From contig JAAZIQ010000053.1 of assembly GCA_012800795.1 (NCBI GenBank), forward strand, positions 1 to 64,000: a stretch of 64,000 nucleotides of DNA. Direction: 5' to 3'. A program made the translations under genes and the position numbers. Each line of letters begins with the position of its first letter. Within the stretch, counting starts at the first letter, position 1. The notes below the pieces were generated by a model, which was not told where the DNA came from, searched no databases, and was given only the letters and a program-made list of their open reading frames with translations. Of this stretch, positions 36,264-43,074 are shown piece after piece. This stretch comes from Bacillota bacterium (GTDB lineage: Bacteria; Bacillota; Dethiobacteria; Dethiobacterales; Dethiobacteraceae).

Positions 36264-36860
36264 TCACTTTCGCTTCGGAGGAAGGGTGTTGCGAAAAAAA
36301 ACCTTCCCGGGCAAAACGGCTTCAATTTTTGTTAAAAATCTGGCAAACAATAAAATTATATCGGCAGCACGACTCAGAGCCAGCCTTTTCCCCAGCGCTT
36401 TACCACCGACTGTAATGGCTGAGACAATGCCGGTGGCAACAATACTCACTGTGGGATTTTGGGCAATAAAATTGCTACCGAATAAGCGCAAAACCAGCAA
36501 AGCGTTTAAAACGCCGCTGACAATACCGGCAATATCACCTACCACATCGTTGCAAAAATTGGAAAAGCGATCTGCATTGCGGACAAGGTACAGAGCTTCC
36601 CGCGCGCCGGGAATTTTTTTGGCGGCTTTAGCCAAAAGGGGGACTTCATCTGCAGCGGCAGCGGCAATACCAATCATATCAAATAGTATTCCTGTTATCA
36701 CAATAAATAAAAGCACAGCTAGTGCCACTGCAAAAGATTGGATACTGTTAAAAATGATCTGTGAAACCAAACTAACTATCACAGAAAGAATAAATGTCCA
36801 GATCGTAATAGTAACAACCCAGCGCAGCGAACTTTCATTCTTATCTGTATTTTGCCCCAT
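36264..36860 (-). CDS. oapA: OLE RNA-associated membrane protein OapA
   Basis: 198-aa integral membrane protein with about four helices: roughly 12-36 and 43-66, then two at about 105-130 and 135-160, with a conserved FDMIGIAAAAADE segment after helix 2 and basic ends. In Bacillus halodurans and many anaerobic extremophiles this protein binds OLE RNA and holds it at the membrane; the complex matters for tolerance to cold, alcohols and Mg2+. It is the gene immediately after the OLE RNA, between OLE and dxs, which is the classical arrangement. ATG 36860 has GAGGTG six bases before it. Confidence 0.85.
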   Translation of the reverse strand: MGQNTDKNESSLRWVVTITIWTFILSVIVSLVSQIIFNSIQSFAVALAVLLFIVITGILFDMIGIAAAAADEVPLLAKAAKKIPGAREALYLVRNADRFSNFCNDVVGDIAGIVSGVLNALLVLRLFGSNFIAQNPTVSIVATGIVSAITVGGKALGKRLALSRAADIILLFARFLTKIEAVLPGKVFFRNTLPPKRK

Positions 36861-36909
36861 TATTTGCACCTCATGGTCAAAAAATAAAAAATAAATTTAT
36901 ATAAACTAC

Positions 36910-36937
36910 AAAAAAGAGTTTGCATGGAAACTCTTTA
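36910..36937 (-). terminator. Intrinsic terminator of OLE RNA
   Basis: AAAGAGTTT and AAACTCTTT form a nine-pair stem (loop CCATGC) on the minus strand followed by six T. It defines the 3' end of OLE RNA about 50 bases before oapA. Confidence 0.85.
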
Positions 36938-37542
36938 ACCTTTCAGACCTATCGGTCAGAGCTTATAACATTATATAACAATAAGCCGTAGGTGAGCAAC
37001 CCATCAGGTAAACGTTACGGCTTAGGTCCAGCAGGTTTTCCCAATTAGTCACCAGGTCGTCGCCGTCCCTGGCAGTTCCCAATTAAGACTAATTTCATTG
37101 TGTTGCCAACAATGAGGCTGGATTACCACTAAGTCCATACTTTAATCCCTGACGAGTCTCCGTTTGGAACAGTCTAGGAGTTTTCCTCAATAACGTGGGA
37201 TCATTTTCTAGCCTCTTTTGCAGTGACGGTTTCATCCAACGCCTCCACCGCCACCACTCAAGGCAGGCTACACTGTACACAGCGCGTACCGCATACAGGT
37301 TCTTCCCAAGCCATAGTCATTTACCCACTACGGTAATTCACCACGCACTTGAGTCTCCACGGGACTAGGGTCAACGCCTGCATGCCTTTGCAGATCGCCC
37401 CAATCCCTTAACTCCCAGCACCAACCCCCGACTGGGCGTCGGCAGCCAGCACCAGGAACTTCATCGATGTGCCCTTTACGGATTTTTAGGCCCGTCTTCG
37501 AAAATGAACACGCTAACTAGAATACTGCGCCACCTACGGAGT
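36910..37542 (-). ncRNA. ole: OLE RNA (ornate large extremophilic RNA)
   Basis: No protein-coding frame explains this 633-base stretch, which is bounded by a sigma-A-like promoter and a strong terminator. Length (about 610 nt is typical), position directly before oapA in a run with dxs, tlyA, recN, xseAB and ispA, and a highly structured GC-richer sequence with several long-range complementary segments (for example AAGCCGTA/TACGGCTT near 36983-37024) all match OLE RNA. OLE forms a membrane ribonucleoprotein with OapA and the L7Ae-like OapB. A covariance search is needed to confirm; context and length make this likely. Confidence 0.85.
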
Positions 37543-37548
37543 ATTTAT

Positions 37549-37577
37549 ATTGTAACATATCTGAAAATTTCTCACAA
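37549..37577 (-). promoter_or_regulatory. Sigma-A-like promoter of OLE RNA
   Basis: Minus strand: TTGTGA, a 17-base spacer, then TACAAT. Four of six and five of six bases match sigma-A consensus. A start about seven bases beyond the -10 gives an OLE transcript of about 633 nt. Confidence 0.65.
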
Positions 37578-37824
37578 ATTCTTTTGCGAACTGCATTAGC
37601 CTTATTTCCTGCAATTTAGCACTTCCCTGCCCTTTAGCAGGCAAGCGGTGAATAACTCTCACCCCCCTTACAGTTAGCGAAGTTATAGTCAGTTAAGAAA
37701 CAATTTTATTCTTAGTTTATTAGTTACACAAAAGAATAATGAAAAAAATCTTTACTTGTTTTATTGCGTCATTGCTATAACAAATATCATACTATGTAGC
37801 AGAATGTCAGGGGGGTGAAAGTAT
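37578..37824. other. Divergent intergenic region
   Basis: About 250 bases between the OLE promoter and the first gene of the small-protein cluster. It contains a small hairpin (CCTGC/GCAGG near 37629-37645) and A-T-rich sequence. CATACTAT near 37789-37796, about 30 bases before the first start codon, resembles a sigma-E or sigma-K -10 element, but no convincing -35 stands at the right distance. No gene is seen here. Confidence 0.35.
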
Positions 37825-38004
37825 ATGTCTCGACAATTTAACGGCGATTTGTTTTCCGCCAGCGTAATTAACCAAAAAGCTGTTAACCAAAACACACAAC
37901 AAATTCTTGTGCTGGTTGCGGCACAAGTTGCTAACTTAATTGAGGCCCAATTTGGCTTTGCTGAAAATGATGATAGTGATACCATTGAAGGCTTTACTGT
38001 GTAG
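37825..38004 (+). CDS. Small module protein A of the 37.8-40.6 kb cluster
   Basis: 59-aa protein, first gene of the plus-strand cluster, with GGGGGGTG seven bases before its ATG. Residues 12-45 form the shared module: an Asn/Gln-rich stretch (VINQKAVNQNTQQ) that runs into a hydrophobic helix-like stretch (ILVLVAAQVANLIE) and ends AQFGF; an acidic tail follows. The module is 31 of 34 identical to that of the next gene while the DNA differs at many third codon positions, so the protein is under selection. I do not recognise the family. The hydrophobic stretch is too polar for a clear membrane span, so self-assembly is more likely than insertion; that is inference. Confidence 0.8.
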   Translation: MSRQFNGDLFSASVINQKAVNQNTQQILVLVAAQVANLIEAQFGFAENDDSDTIEGFTV

Positions 38005-38029
38005 TTAAACTGATGAAAGGGGTCCGCCA

Positions 38030-38251
38030 ATGAAAAAATTTGCCTACCAATATGCAACAGGTACAATGCCGGCAAATATAAAAAGGAGATTTGGCAATGC
38101 CGATATTTTTACTGCAAGTGTTATTAATCAAAAAGCTGTAAATCAAAACGCACAACAAATTTTAGTACTTGTTGCCGCCCAAGTAATTAGCCTCATTGAA
38201 GCACAATTTGGTTTTGCTACTAATGAGGACCAGGATGAAATTAATGAATAA
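38030..38251 (+). CDS. Small module protein B
   Basis: 73-aa protein 25 bases after protein A, with AAAGGGG before its ATG. The N-terminal 27 residues are unique and basic-aromatic (starting MKKFAYQYATGTMPANIKRR). Residues 29-62 are the shared module (VINQKAVNQNAQQ followed by ILVLVAAQVISLIE and AQFGF), and the tail is acidic. Against protein A only three of 34 module residues change. Function unknown; the different N-termini of the three module proteins suggest a common assembly core with different surface ends. Confidence 0.8.
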   Translation: MKKFAYQYATGTMPANIKRRFGNADIFTASVINQKAVNQNAQQILVLVAAQVISLIEAQFGFATNEDQDEINE

Positions 38252-38276
38252 TCCTATGTAGAAAGGAGTAGAAACC

Positions 38277-38486
38277 TTGAAAATAGGCTTTACAAGAAAT
38301 GGTTTAACACTCGATTCCAAGCCTTTTAACCCTCTCAATCTTTCCGTTAAAGGGCATGGTATTGAAACAAAGGAATTACCCAAAATTGATGCTTTTGAAA
38401 TACTAGAGAAACTTGCCAGTGCAAGGGCGGAAGGTGCCACCCGGTTTGATCAAGTTAAAGCATTGCAGTCAATTTTGCCCAAATAA
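38277..38486 (+). CDS. Hypothetical protein of the small-gene cluster
   Basis: 69-aa soluble protein starting at TTG 38277, eight bases behind AAAGGAG and 25 bases after gene B. The N-terminal half (GFTRNGLTLDSKPFNPLNLSV) looks beta-rich; the C-terminal half (DAFEILEKLASARAEG onward) is a probable amphipathic helix ending ILPK. It does not contain the shared module. Not recognised. It is followed by an 82-base gap with only a weak hairpin before the third module gene. Confidence 0.75.
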   Translation: MKIGFTRNGLTLDSKPFNPLNLSVKGHGIETKELPKIDAFEILEKLASARAEGATRFDQVKALQSILPK

Positions 38487-38568
38487 GCCAGCACCTGCTA
38501 CACTGGAGTTTTTTCATTAATTATATCGCTTATAAAAAGCATAATTACCACACAGTAGGAGGGTTAAA

Positions 38569-38724
38569 ATGCCAGACGTATTATTAGCCAGTGTTGTGAA
38601 TCAGAAAGTTGTTAACCAAAACACACAGCAAATCTTAGTTCTGATCGCCGCACAAATTGTTAATGTTTTAGAAGCCCAGTTCGGTTTTTCCACTAACTTG
38701 GATAATGATACCATCAACTCATAG
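38569..38724 (+). CDS. Small module protein C
   Basis: 51-aa protein with AGGAGG six bases before ATG. It is almost nothing but the shared module: after MPDVLL comes VVNQKVVNQNTQQ, ILVLIAAQIVNVLE and AQFGF (residues 7-40), then a short acidic tail. 27 of 34 module residues are identical to protein A and the differences are conservative. This minimal copy defines the domain limits. Function unknown. A strong ten-pair RNA hairpin follows the stop. Confidence 0.8.
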   Translation: MPDVLLASVVNQKVVNQNTQQILVLIAAQIVNVLEAQFGFSTNLDNDTINS

Positions 38725-38736
38725 AACATTAGCCGG

Positions 38737-38763
38737 GGCCCCTTTTTACAGCTAAAAGGGGCC
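38737..38763 (+). promoter_or_regulatory. RNA hairpin inside the small-gene cluster
   Basis: GGCCCCTTTT (38737-38746) and AAAAGGGGCC (38754-38763) pair perfectly over ten bases with a seven-base loop. No T run follows, so it is more likely a 3' stabiliser, processing site or partial attenuator separating the module genes from the second half of the cluster. Confidence 0.6.
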
Positions 38764-38832
38764 TACTAATGAACAACTGTCATTCTTTTCACATATTATA
38801 GTTTAGCAAATTGCCTGCGAAGGAGGATACTT

Positions 38833-38997
38833 ATGCCTACTGAAAATATGCTGCCTGCACGTCAGGAACAGAATGATGTCTATATGCAGGCTGAAATAAT
38901 TGATCAACTAAATACGAACCAACAATCTAATATGACTCTGTCTACTGGTTCGGTTATTACACAAACAGGTTCGCTTGTAAAAATAAATGTATCTTAA
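38833..38997 (+). CDS. Hypothetical Gln/Asn-rich small protein
   Basis: 54-aa protein with AGGAGG five bases before its ATG. It is polar and rich in Gln, Asn, Thr and Ser; the stretch IIDQLNTNQQSNMTLS weakly echoes the NQxxVNQNxQQ start of the module proteins but lacks the hydrophobic helix. The C-terminal part (TGSVITQTGSLVKINVS) looks like a beta hairpin. Not recognised. It begins about 70 bases beyond the strong hairpin. Confidence 0.65.
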   Translation: MPTENMLPARQEQNDVYMQAEIIDQLNTNQQSNMTLSTGSVITQTGSLVKINVS

Positions 38998-39017
38998 AAG
39001 AAAGGAGTTATATAAAT

Positions 39018-39305
39018 TTGTGCAGTAATCCCTGGATCACAATAAAAGCACGTCGTAAGAAAAAAATACCGGAAATTCGGCTGGATAAAATCGGTCAGGT
39101 GTATATAGACGGCCAACTGTATGATCCGGATGATGATAAATACCGCAATCTATCCATCAATGTAGAAACACACAGCAAGCTAAACACAGGTGAAGAGACA
39201 CAAAAAATGCTGGAGTTGCAAAAAGAAGCAGTTAAAGGTAAGACCTATACTGTGTCCGAGAGTAAAGACAAAGATAAACATGAGTCAACCACAATTAAGT
39301 TTTAA
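39018..39305 (+). CDS. Hypothetical charged protein of the small-gene cluster
   Basis: 95-aa protein starting at TTG 39018 with AAAGGAG ten bases upstream. Highly charged: a basic N-terminus (KARRKKK), then a beta-like segment (EIRLDKIGQVYIDGQLYDPDDD) and a Lys/Glu-rich C-terminus (SESKDKDKHESTTIKF). Two cysteine-poor halves, no signal peptide or membrane span. Not recognised. It stands 20 bases after the preceding gene, so it is part of the same transcript. Confidence 0.7.
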   Translation: MCSNPWITIKARRKKKIPEIRLDKIGQVYIDGQLYDPDDDKYRNLSINVETHSKLNTGEETQKMLELQKEAVKGKTYTVSESKDKDKHESTTIKF

Positions 39306-39317
39306 GGGTGGCTTGAG

Positions 39318-39497
39318 ATGACAGAACGAAAATTTATTACTGATGAACTGGAAGTCTGCCTAAATTTTCAATGCCCACTTCCACCGGATTTATTGACACA
39401 ACTATATTTACTGCGCATAGATGAAACATTAAACAATGAAGAGAAGGCCGCAAAATTACAGGATATTTTAAGGAATGAAAACTATGCAGAAAGGTAA
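39318..39497 (+). CDS. Hypothetical small acidic protein
   Basis: 59-aa protein with GGGTGG before its ATG, overlapping the next start by 14 bases. The second half (IDETLNNEEKAAKLQDILRNEN) is a predicted charged helix; two cysteines lie at residues 14 and 19. Not recognised. Tight overlap with the following gene argues for translational coupling and that the frame is real, although at this length it is not proven. Confidence 0.55.
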   Translation: MTERKFITDELEVCLNFQCPLPPDLLTQLYLLRIDETLNNEEKAAKLQDILRNENYAER

Positions 39498-39768
39498 ATT
39501 AATTTTCCTGGGCAATTTATCAAATGAGGCTAACCTTTGTGTTACTCAAAACACTGAATTGTATCAGTTAAATGTAGCTGTCATCATTGGTGTTAATCAG
39601 CTCCGCGAAAGTGTTTTTTCCCGTACGAAGATACCGCTTGCTATTGAAATTGGAGAAAAAGGAGAAATAGAAATTCAAGGCCTGGATGGCCTAACTGTTA
39701 ACGATGAAAACATTCGCATATACAGTGACCGTAAAATGACGCAAAGCGAAACGAATAATACGGGTTAG
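39484..39768 (+). CDS. Small beta-rich protein, paralogue 1
   Basis: 94-aa protein. I start at ATG 39484, nine bases after AAGGA; an ATG nine bases earlier has no room for a ribosome site. The segment FLGNLSNEANLCVTQNTELYQLN then alternating hydrophobic strands and the acidic IEIGEKGEIEIQGLDG recur in altered form in the next gene (NSANQANLANTKDIKARQVN ... ISIDEHGTLWVNEQ), so the two look paralogous. No signal peptide or membrane segment. Not recognised. Confidence 0.7.
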   Translation: MQKGKLIFLGNLSNEANLCVTQNTELYQLNVAVIIGVNQLRESVFSRTKIPLAIEIGEKGEIEIQGLDGLTVNDENIRIYSDRKMTQSETNNTG

Positions 39769-39782
39769 AAAAGGAGTCGAAC

Positions 39783-40058
39783 ATGATGGAAGACGAAAAC
39801 AGTGTAGTAAAATCATATAATTTTCTCATTAATTCTGCCAACCAGGCTAATTTAGCCAATACAAAAGATATAAAAGCCAGGCAAGTTAATTCTGTCTTTG
39901 TACTGATTACGCCGTACTACATAGACAGATTTAATCTGGCCGGGCTGGATTTAGATATTAGCATTGATGAGCATGGCACTTTGTGGGTTAATGAGCAATC
40001 TTTCGAAGCAATTGAAATTGCTAGAGGAGTTAAGATCATTGGCATCATCCAAAGATAA
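39783..40058 (+). CDS. Small beta-rich protein, paralogue 2
   Basis: 91-aa protein with AAAGGAG six bases before its ATG pair. N-terminal helix-like NFLINSANQANLANTKD is followed by strand-rich FVLITPYYIDRFNLAGLDLDISIDEHGTLWV. Aligns with the preceding protein over about 60 residues with low but patterned identity (NxANL, Q-N, IxIxExG). It overlaps the zinc-ribbon gene by 20 bases. Not recognised; a role together with its paralogue as a heteromeric pair is inference. Confidence 0.7.
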   Translation: MMEDENSVVKSYNFLINSANQANLANTKDIKARQVNSVFVLITPYYIDRFNLAGLDLDISIDEHGTLWVNEQSFEAIEIARGVKIIGIIQR

Positions 40059-40422
40059 GAAAAAACCAGCAACTTGTATTCAATGTGGTGAAGCAGGCCT
40101 TTATATTATCCCTACAGAAAAAGATGTTTATATAGAATGCAAGGGCGGACACGCTTGGCGAGAACAATACATTGACCAGGGGGGAACTTACCCCCGTCCC
40201 AAAACAATTGTTAAACGCCTAGAAGATATGTTCAGCCCGCCGGAAAAAGAACTTTATCTCCGCATCAGCGCAGAACTGGAGAGTAACAGCGCTTATTATA
40301 AAGAAGCTGATACTTGGGAAAAAATAAATCGTTTATGTGAGCAGTGTAATGCTAATGAACAAGAAATTTATACTATTTTTAAAATTATTACCCTTTATCA
40401 TAAGGCCAAGGGAGGATTGTAA
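40039..40422 (+). CDS. Small zinc-ribbon protein
   Basis: 127-aa protein with start at TTG 40039, nine bases behind GAGGAG. Residues 13-38 form a possible zinc site (C13, C16, C34, H38) within an N-terminal ribbon; the remaining 85 residues are helical and charged (DMFSPPEKELYLRISAELE and the C-terminal NEQEIYTIFKIITLYHK). The longer frame starting at 39964 is rejected because it lacks a ribosome site. Such a protein could act as an adaptor or regulator of the cluster; this is inference. Not recognised. Confidence 0.75.
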   Translation: MASSKDKKKPATCIQCGEAGLYIIPTEKDVYIECKGGHAWREQYIDQGGTYPRPKTIVKRLEDMFSPPEKELYLRISAELESNSAYYKEADTWEKINRLCEQCNANEQEIYTIFKIITLYHKAKGGL

Positions 40423-40426
40423 GCAA

Positions 40427-40627
40427 ATGAGCCGCAATACAGAGCAAGTCGCAACGCCTACCGCATCGGAAGAAGAAAATAAAGTTTTTCAAAATACAGT
40501 AAAAATTAAGGGTAATACTAAAAACATTGAACAGACAAATAAACAAAAGTCTGCAGAAAATAAAACTACAGAACAAAAAGTCGGTAATCTGGAAAGACTG
40601 TTTAATATTTATCAAAAAAGGAAGTAA
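40427..40627 (+). CDS. Hypothetical polar protein, last gene of the small-gene cluster
   Basis: 66-aa protein, ATG 40427 with AAGGGAGG before it and four bases after the zinc-ribbon stop. Very hydrophilic and Lys/Glu/Thr/Asn-rich (NTVKIKGNTKNIEQTNKQ...), probably disordered, with a short C-terminal helix (NLERLFNIYQKRK). Its stop codon lies in the ascending arm of the cluster terminator. Not recognised. Confidence 0.65.
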   Translation: MSRNTEQVATPTASEEENKVFQNTVKIKGNTKNIEQTNKQKSAENKTTEQKVGNLERLFNIYQKRK

Positions 40628-40658
40628 CAGACCGGTTCTGTCACTTCCTTTTTTTTGC
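40620..40658. terminator. Bidirectional terminator between the small-gene cluster and ispA
   Basis: GGAAGTAACAGA and TCTGTCACTTCC pair (with a G-T pair) around CCGGT and are followed on the plus strand by eight or more T. The cluster ends here; on the minus strand it sits just after ispA, where the A-rich arm gives a weaker T run. Confidence 0.85.
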
Positions 40659-40659
40659 T

Positions 40660-41541
40660 TTATTGCTGCCGTTTAACAAGCAAATTTGCTAATTGCTTCA
40701 GCTTGCTGGCTCGCTCGCCAAAATATTCCACGGCAGTAAAGGCTTCCGCCAATAATTTATCTGCCATTACTTGTGACTGCTGTACTCCGTAAAGAGCAGG
40801 ATAAGTCATTTTCTTTTTTGAAACATCGGAGCCGGTTTTTTTCCCCAGGCACTTTTCATCTCCCACCACATCAAGGATATCATCAACAATTTGAAAAGCA
40901 AGACCAATTTTTTGGGCAAATGAAGTTAGCAGGCATAATTCCTCTTTCGTTGCCTGCCCCATAATAGCACCGCAACGTACACAGCAGGTAATAAGGGCTC
41001 CTGTTTTGTGCCGGTGAATATATTCCAGGGTTTCCGCCTTTAGCGGCTTGCCTTCCGAGAGAACATCTACCACCTGGCCGCCTATCATGCCCGCCATCCC
41101 GGCAGCTTTGCTTACTTCCTGCTGCAGCGCTACTACAGTTTGGGCAGGGAAAAATGCTGCTGTTTCGGTAGCCAGTATCTCAAAAGCTAAAGTTAGTAAA
41201 GCATCCCCTGCTAAAATGGCCAGTGCCTCACCAAATACTTTATGATTGGCTGGGCGCCCACGCCTAAAATCATCATTATCCAGCGCCGGTAGGTCATCAT
41301 GAATCAGTGAATAAGTATGAATCATTTCTAAGGCGCATGCTGTCGGCAGCGCATGCCGCTCTGGCACATCAAAAACTGCAGCGGTAGCCAAATTCAAAAG
41401 TGGACGCAGACGTTTCCCGCCGGCAAAAATACTATAACGTACAGCTTGATGTATTTCTGGAGGGAAAGTGGTGGCAGGCGGCAAATAGCTGTCCAAAGCC
41501 TCATTAACTGTTTCTATTTCACGCTGCCAGCTTGATTTCAC
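40660..41541 (-). CDS. ispA: Farnesyl/geranyl diphosphate synthase
   Basis: Short-chain trans-prenyltransferase that makes farnesyl diphosphate for cell-wall and quinone lipids. The first Asp-rich motif LIHDDLPALDNDDFRRGRP (about 79-97) and the second FQIVDDILDV (about 218-227) are both complete. 293 aa is typical. It forms an operon with xseB and xseA upstream; dxs follows in the usual Bacillus order, but here the small-gene cluster and OLE RNA intervene. Confidence 0.94.
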   Translation of the reverse strand: MKSSWQREIETVNEALDSYLPPATTFPPEIHQAVRYSIFAGGKRLRPLLNLATAAVFDVPERHALPTACALEMIHTYSLIHDDLPALDNDDFRRGRPANHKVFGEALAILAGDALLTLAFEILATETAAFFPAQTVVALQQEVSKAAGMAGMIGGQVVDVLSEGKPLKAETLEYIHRHKTGALITCCVRCGAIMGQATKEELCLLTSFAQKIGLAFQIVDDILDVVGDEKCLGKKTGSDVSKKKMTYPALYGVQQSQVMADKLLAEAFTAVEYFGERASKLKQLANLLVKRQQ

Positions 41542-41543
41542 CT

Positions 41544-41783
41544 CTATTCCCCCTCACCGCTAAAAGGTACAAATTGCTCCGTATCTTTTAATAAAATAGA
41601 TATTTTATTTTCCACATCATTAAGCTTTTCCTGGCAAAAACGCAGCAGTTCCATACCCTCCTGAAAGAGAGATAAGGCATCTTCCAGAGGACAATCATTG
41701 CTTTCTAACTTTGTTAAAACACTCTCTAATTTCTCCAAGGCCTCATCAAATTTTAAATTTTCTTTTATTTTATTTTCACTCAT
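41544..41783 (-). CDS. xseB: Exodeoxyribonuclease VII small subunit
   Basis: 79-aa helical protein that binds the large subunit XseA; together they degrade single-stranded DNA to short oligonucleotides. FDEALEKLESVLTKLESNDCPLEDALSLFQEGMEL (about 12-46) is the family signature. ATG 41783 lies six bases after GGAGG and overlaps the xseA stop, so the subunits are made in coupled amounts. The longest frame upstream runs into xseA and is discarded. Confidence 0.92.
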   Translation of the reverse strand: MSENKIKENLKFDEALEKLESVLTKLESNDCPLEDALSLFQEGMELLRFCQEKLNDVENKISILLKDTEQFVPFSGEGE

Positions 41784-42996
41784 TGCCATCCTCCAATTTT
41801 GTTGCCAAAATTTTAGCAGCTGCCCTTCCATCGTGCAGCTGGATATTAATTTGCCTGTCGCATTGTAGGCGACTGGCTGAACGGATAACTTTGCCATCTT
41901 CATCATAACAAATGGCATAACCACGCTGCAAAACAGCTTCAGGATTTAATGCCGCTAATTTACCGGCCAGCGTATCTAATCTGGCTTTTTGGGCCTGCAG
42001 ATGATAAGTCATCTGTGTTTCCAGCTGCAGCATTAAAGTATCTAAAGTTTGTTTTGCTTGATCCACCCTTTCAAGAGGACAAGTTAAAACACGCGACGCT
42101 GCCAGTTTTGCCAAATAACGTTTCTCCTGCTCCAGTTTTTGCTTTAATCTAGATACTAAGCGCGCATGACTGGTCTGTAAGATATTTCTAATGGCACGTT
42201 GGTCGGGAACCGCCATTTCTGCCGCTGCCGTAGGGGTGGCAGCCCTGGCATCGGCAACAAAATCAGCAATGGTAAAATCAGTCTCATGGCCAACGGCTGA
42301 AATCACAGGAATTTTTGAAGCAAAAATTGCCCGCGCCACAATTTCTTCATTAAAAGCCCATAATTCCTCAAGGGAGCCTCCACCACGCCCCACAATCACC
42401 ACATCCACATCAGGTACTTCGTTAATAAACTGTAAGGCAGCGGCAATTTGACTCGCTGCCTCCGGCCCCTGCACCAACACGGGAATAATCAACACTTCTA
42501 CCAGCGAAAAACGGCGTTTAATGGTAGTAAGAATATCGCGTACGGCAGCACCGGTGGGTGATGTAATTACACCAATCCGCTGCGGAAATTGTGGCAGAGG
42601 CTGCTTATGCGCCGGGTCAAAAAGTCCCTCCGCTGCCAGTTTTTCTTTTAATAGCTCGAAAGCCGCATAAAGACTGCCTATTCCTTCCGGCTGCATTGAC
42701 TCCACATATAACTGGTACTGCCCGTCCCGTTCATAAATTGATAACTTGCCGCTGGCTACAACCTTCATACCGTGGGCAGGAGTAAAAGTCAGGCGCTGAT
42801 TAGCACTGCGGAACATTACGCAGCGAAGAGCTGCACGCTCATCTTTAAGCGTAAAATACATATGCCCAGAACTATGATGTTTAAAATTAGAGATTTCGCC
42901 GCTCACACGCAGACGGTTTAGCTGCGGATCAGCGGCGAACAAATTTTTTAAATACTGTGTTAACTGTGTGACAGAATAGATTCGAATATCCTGCAT
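41776..42996 (-). CDS. xseA: Exodeoxyribonuclease VII large subunit
   Basis: 406-aa nuclease with an N-terminal OB fold (about 1-100, LRVSGEISNFKHHSSGHMYFTLKD), the catalytic domain containing GRGGGSLEELWAFNEE and SAVGHETDFTIADFVADARAATPTAAAE (about 200-260), and a long C-terminal coiled coil (about 270-350). It acts in mismatch and recombination repair, matching recN and nearby DNA-metabolism genes. Followed by xseB with overlap. Confidence 0.95.
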   Translation of the reverse strand: MQDIRIYSVTQLTQYLKNLFAADPQLNRLRVSGEISNFKHHSSGHMYFTLKDERAALRCVMFRSANQRLTFTPAHGMKVVASGKLSIYERDGQYQLYVESMQPEGIGSLYAAFELLKEKLAAEGLFDPAHKQPLPQFPQRIGVITSPTGAAVRDILTTIKRRFSLVEVLIIPVLVQGPEAASQIAAALQFINEVPDVDVVIVGRGGGSLEELWAFNEEIVARAIFASKIPVISAVGHETDFTIADFVADARAATPTAAAEMAVPDQRAIRNILQTSHARLVSRLKQKLEQEKRYLAKLAASRVLTCPLERVDQAKQTLDTLMLQLETQMTYHLQAQKARLDTLAGKLAALNPEAVLQRGYAICYDEDGKVIRSASRLQCDRQINIQLHDGRAAAKILATKLEDGNE

Positions 42997-43074
42997 AAAT
43001 TTATCTCCATAAAATTTTATTAAACCAGCTGTTCCTATTCGCCATTTACTTTTTGGATTCCTCTTTGCAAAAAT

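Noticed and set aside
37095-37280. 61-codon minus-strand frame inside the OLE RNA region
   Set aside because: No ribosome site, composition of a structured RNA, and it lies within the span best explained by OLE RNA.
37785-37800. Sigma-E or sigma-K promoter for the small-gene cluster
   Set aside because: CATACTAT matches a -10 element but no -35 at correct spacing was found, so I do not list a promoter.
37825-38724. Assignment of the module proteins as RebB/R-body proteins
   Set aside because: Only a loose recalled spacing similarity; proteins are half the usual length. Left as a hypothesis to test, not a call.
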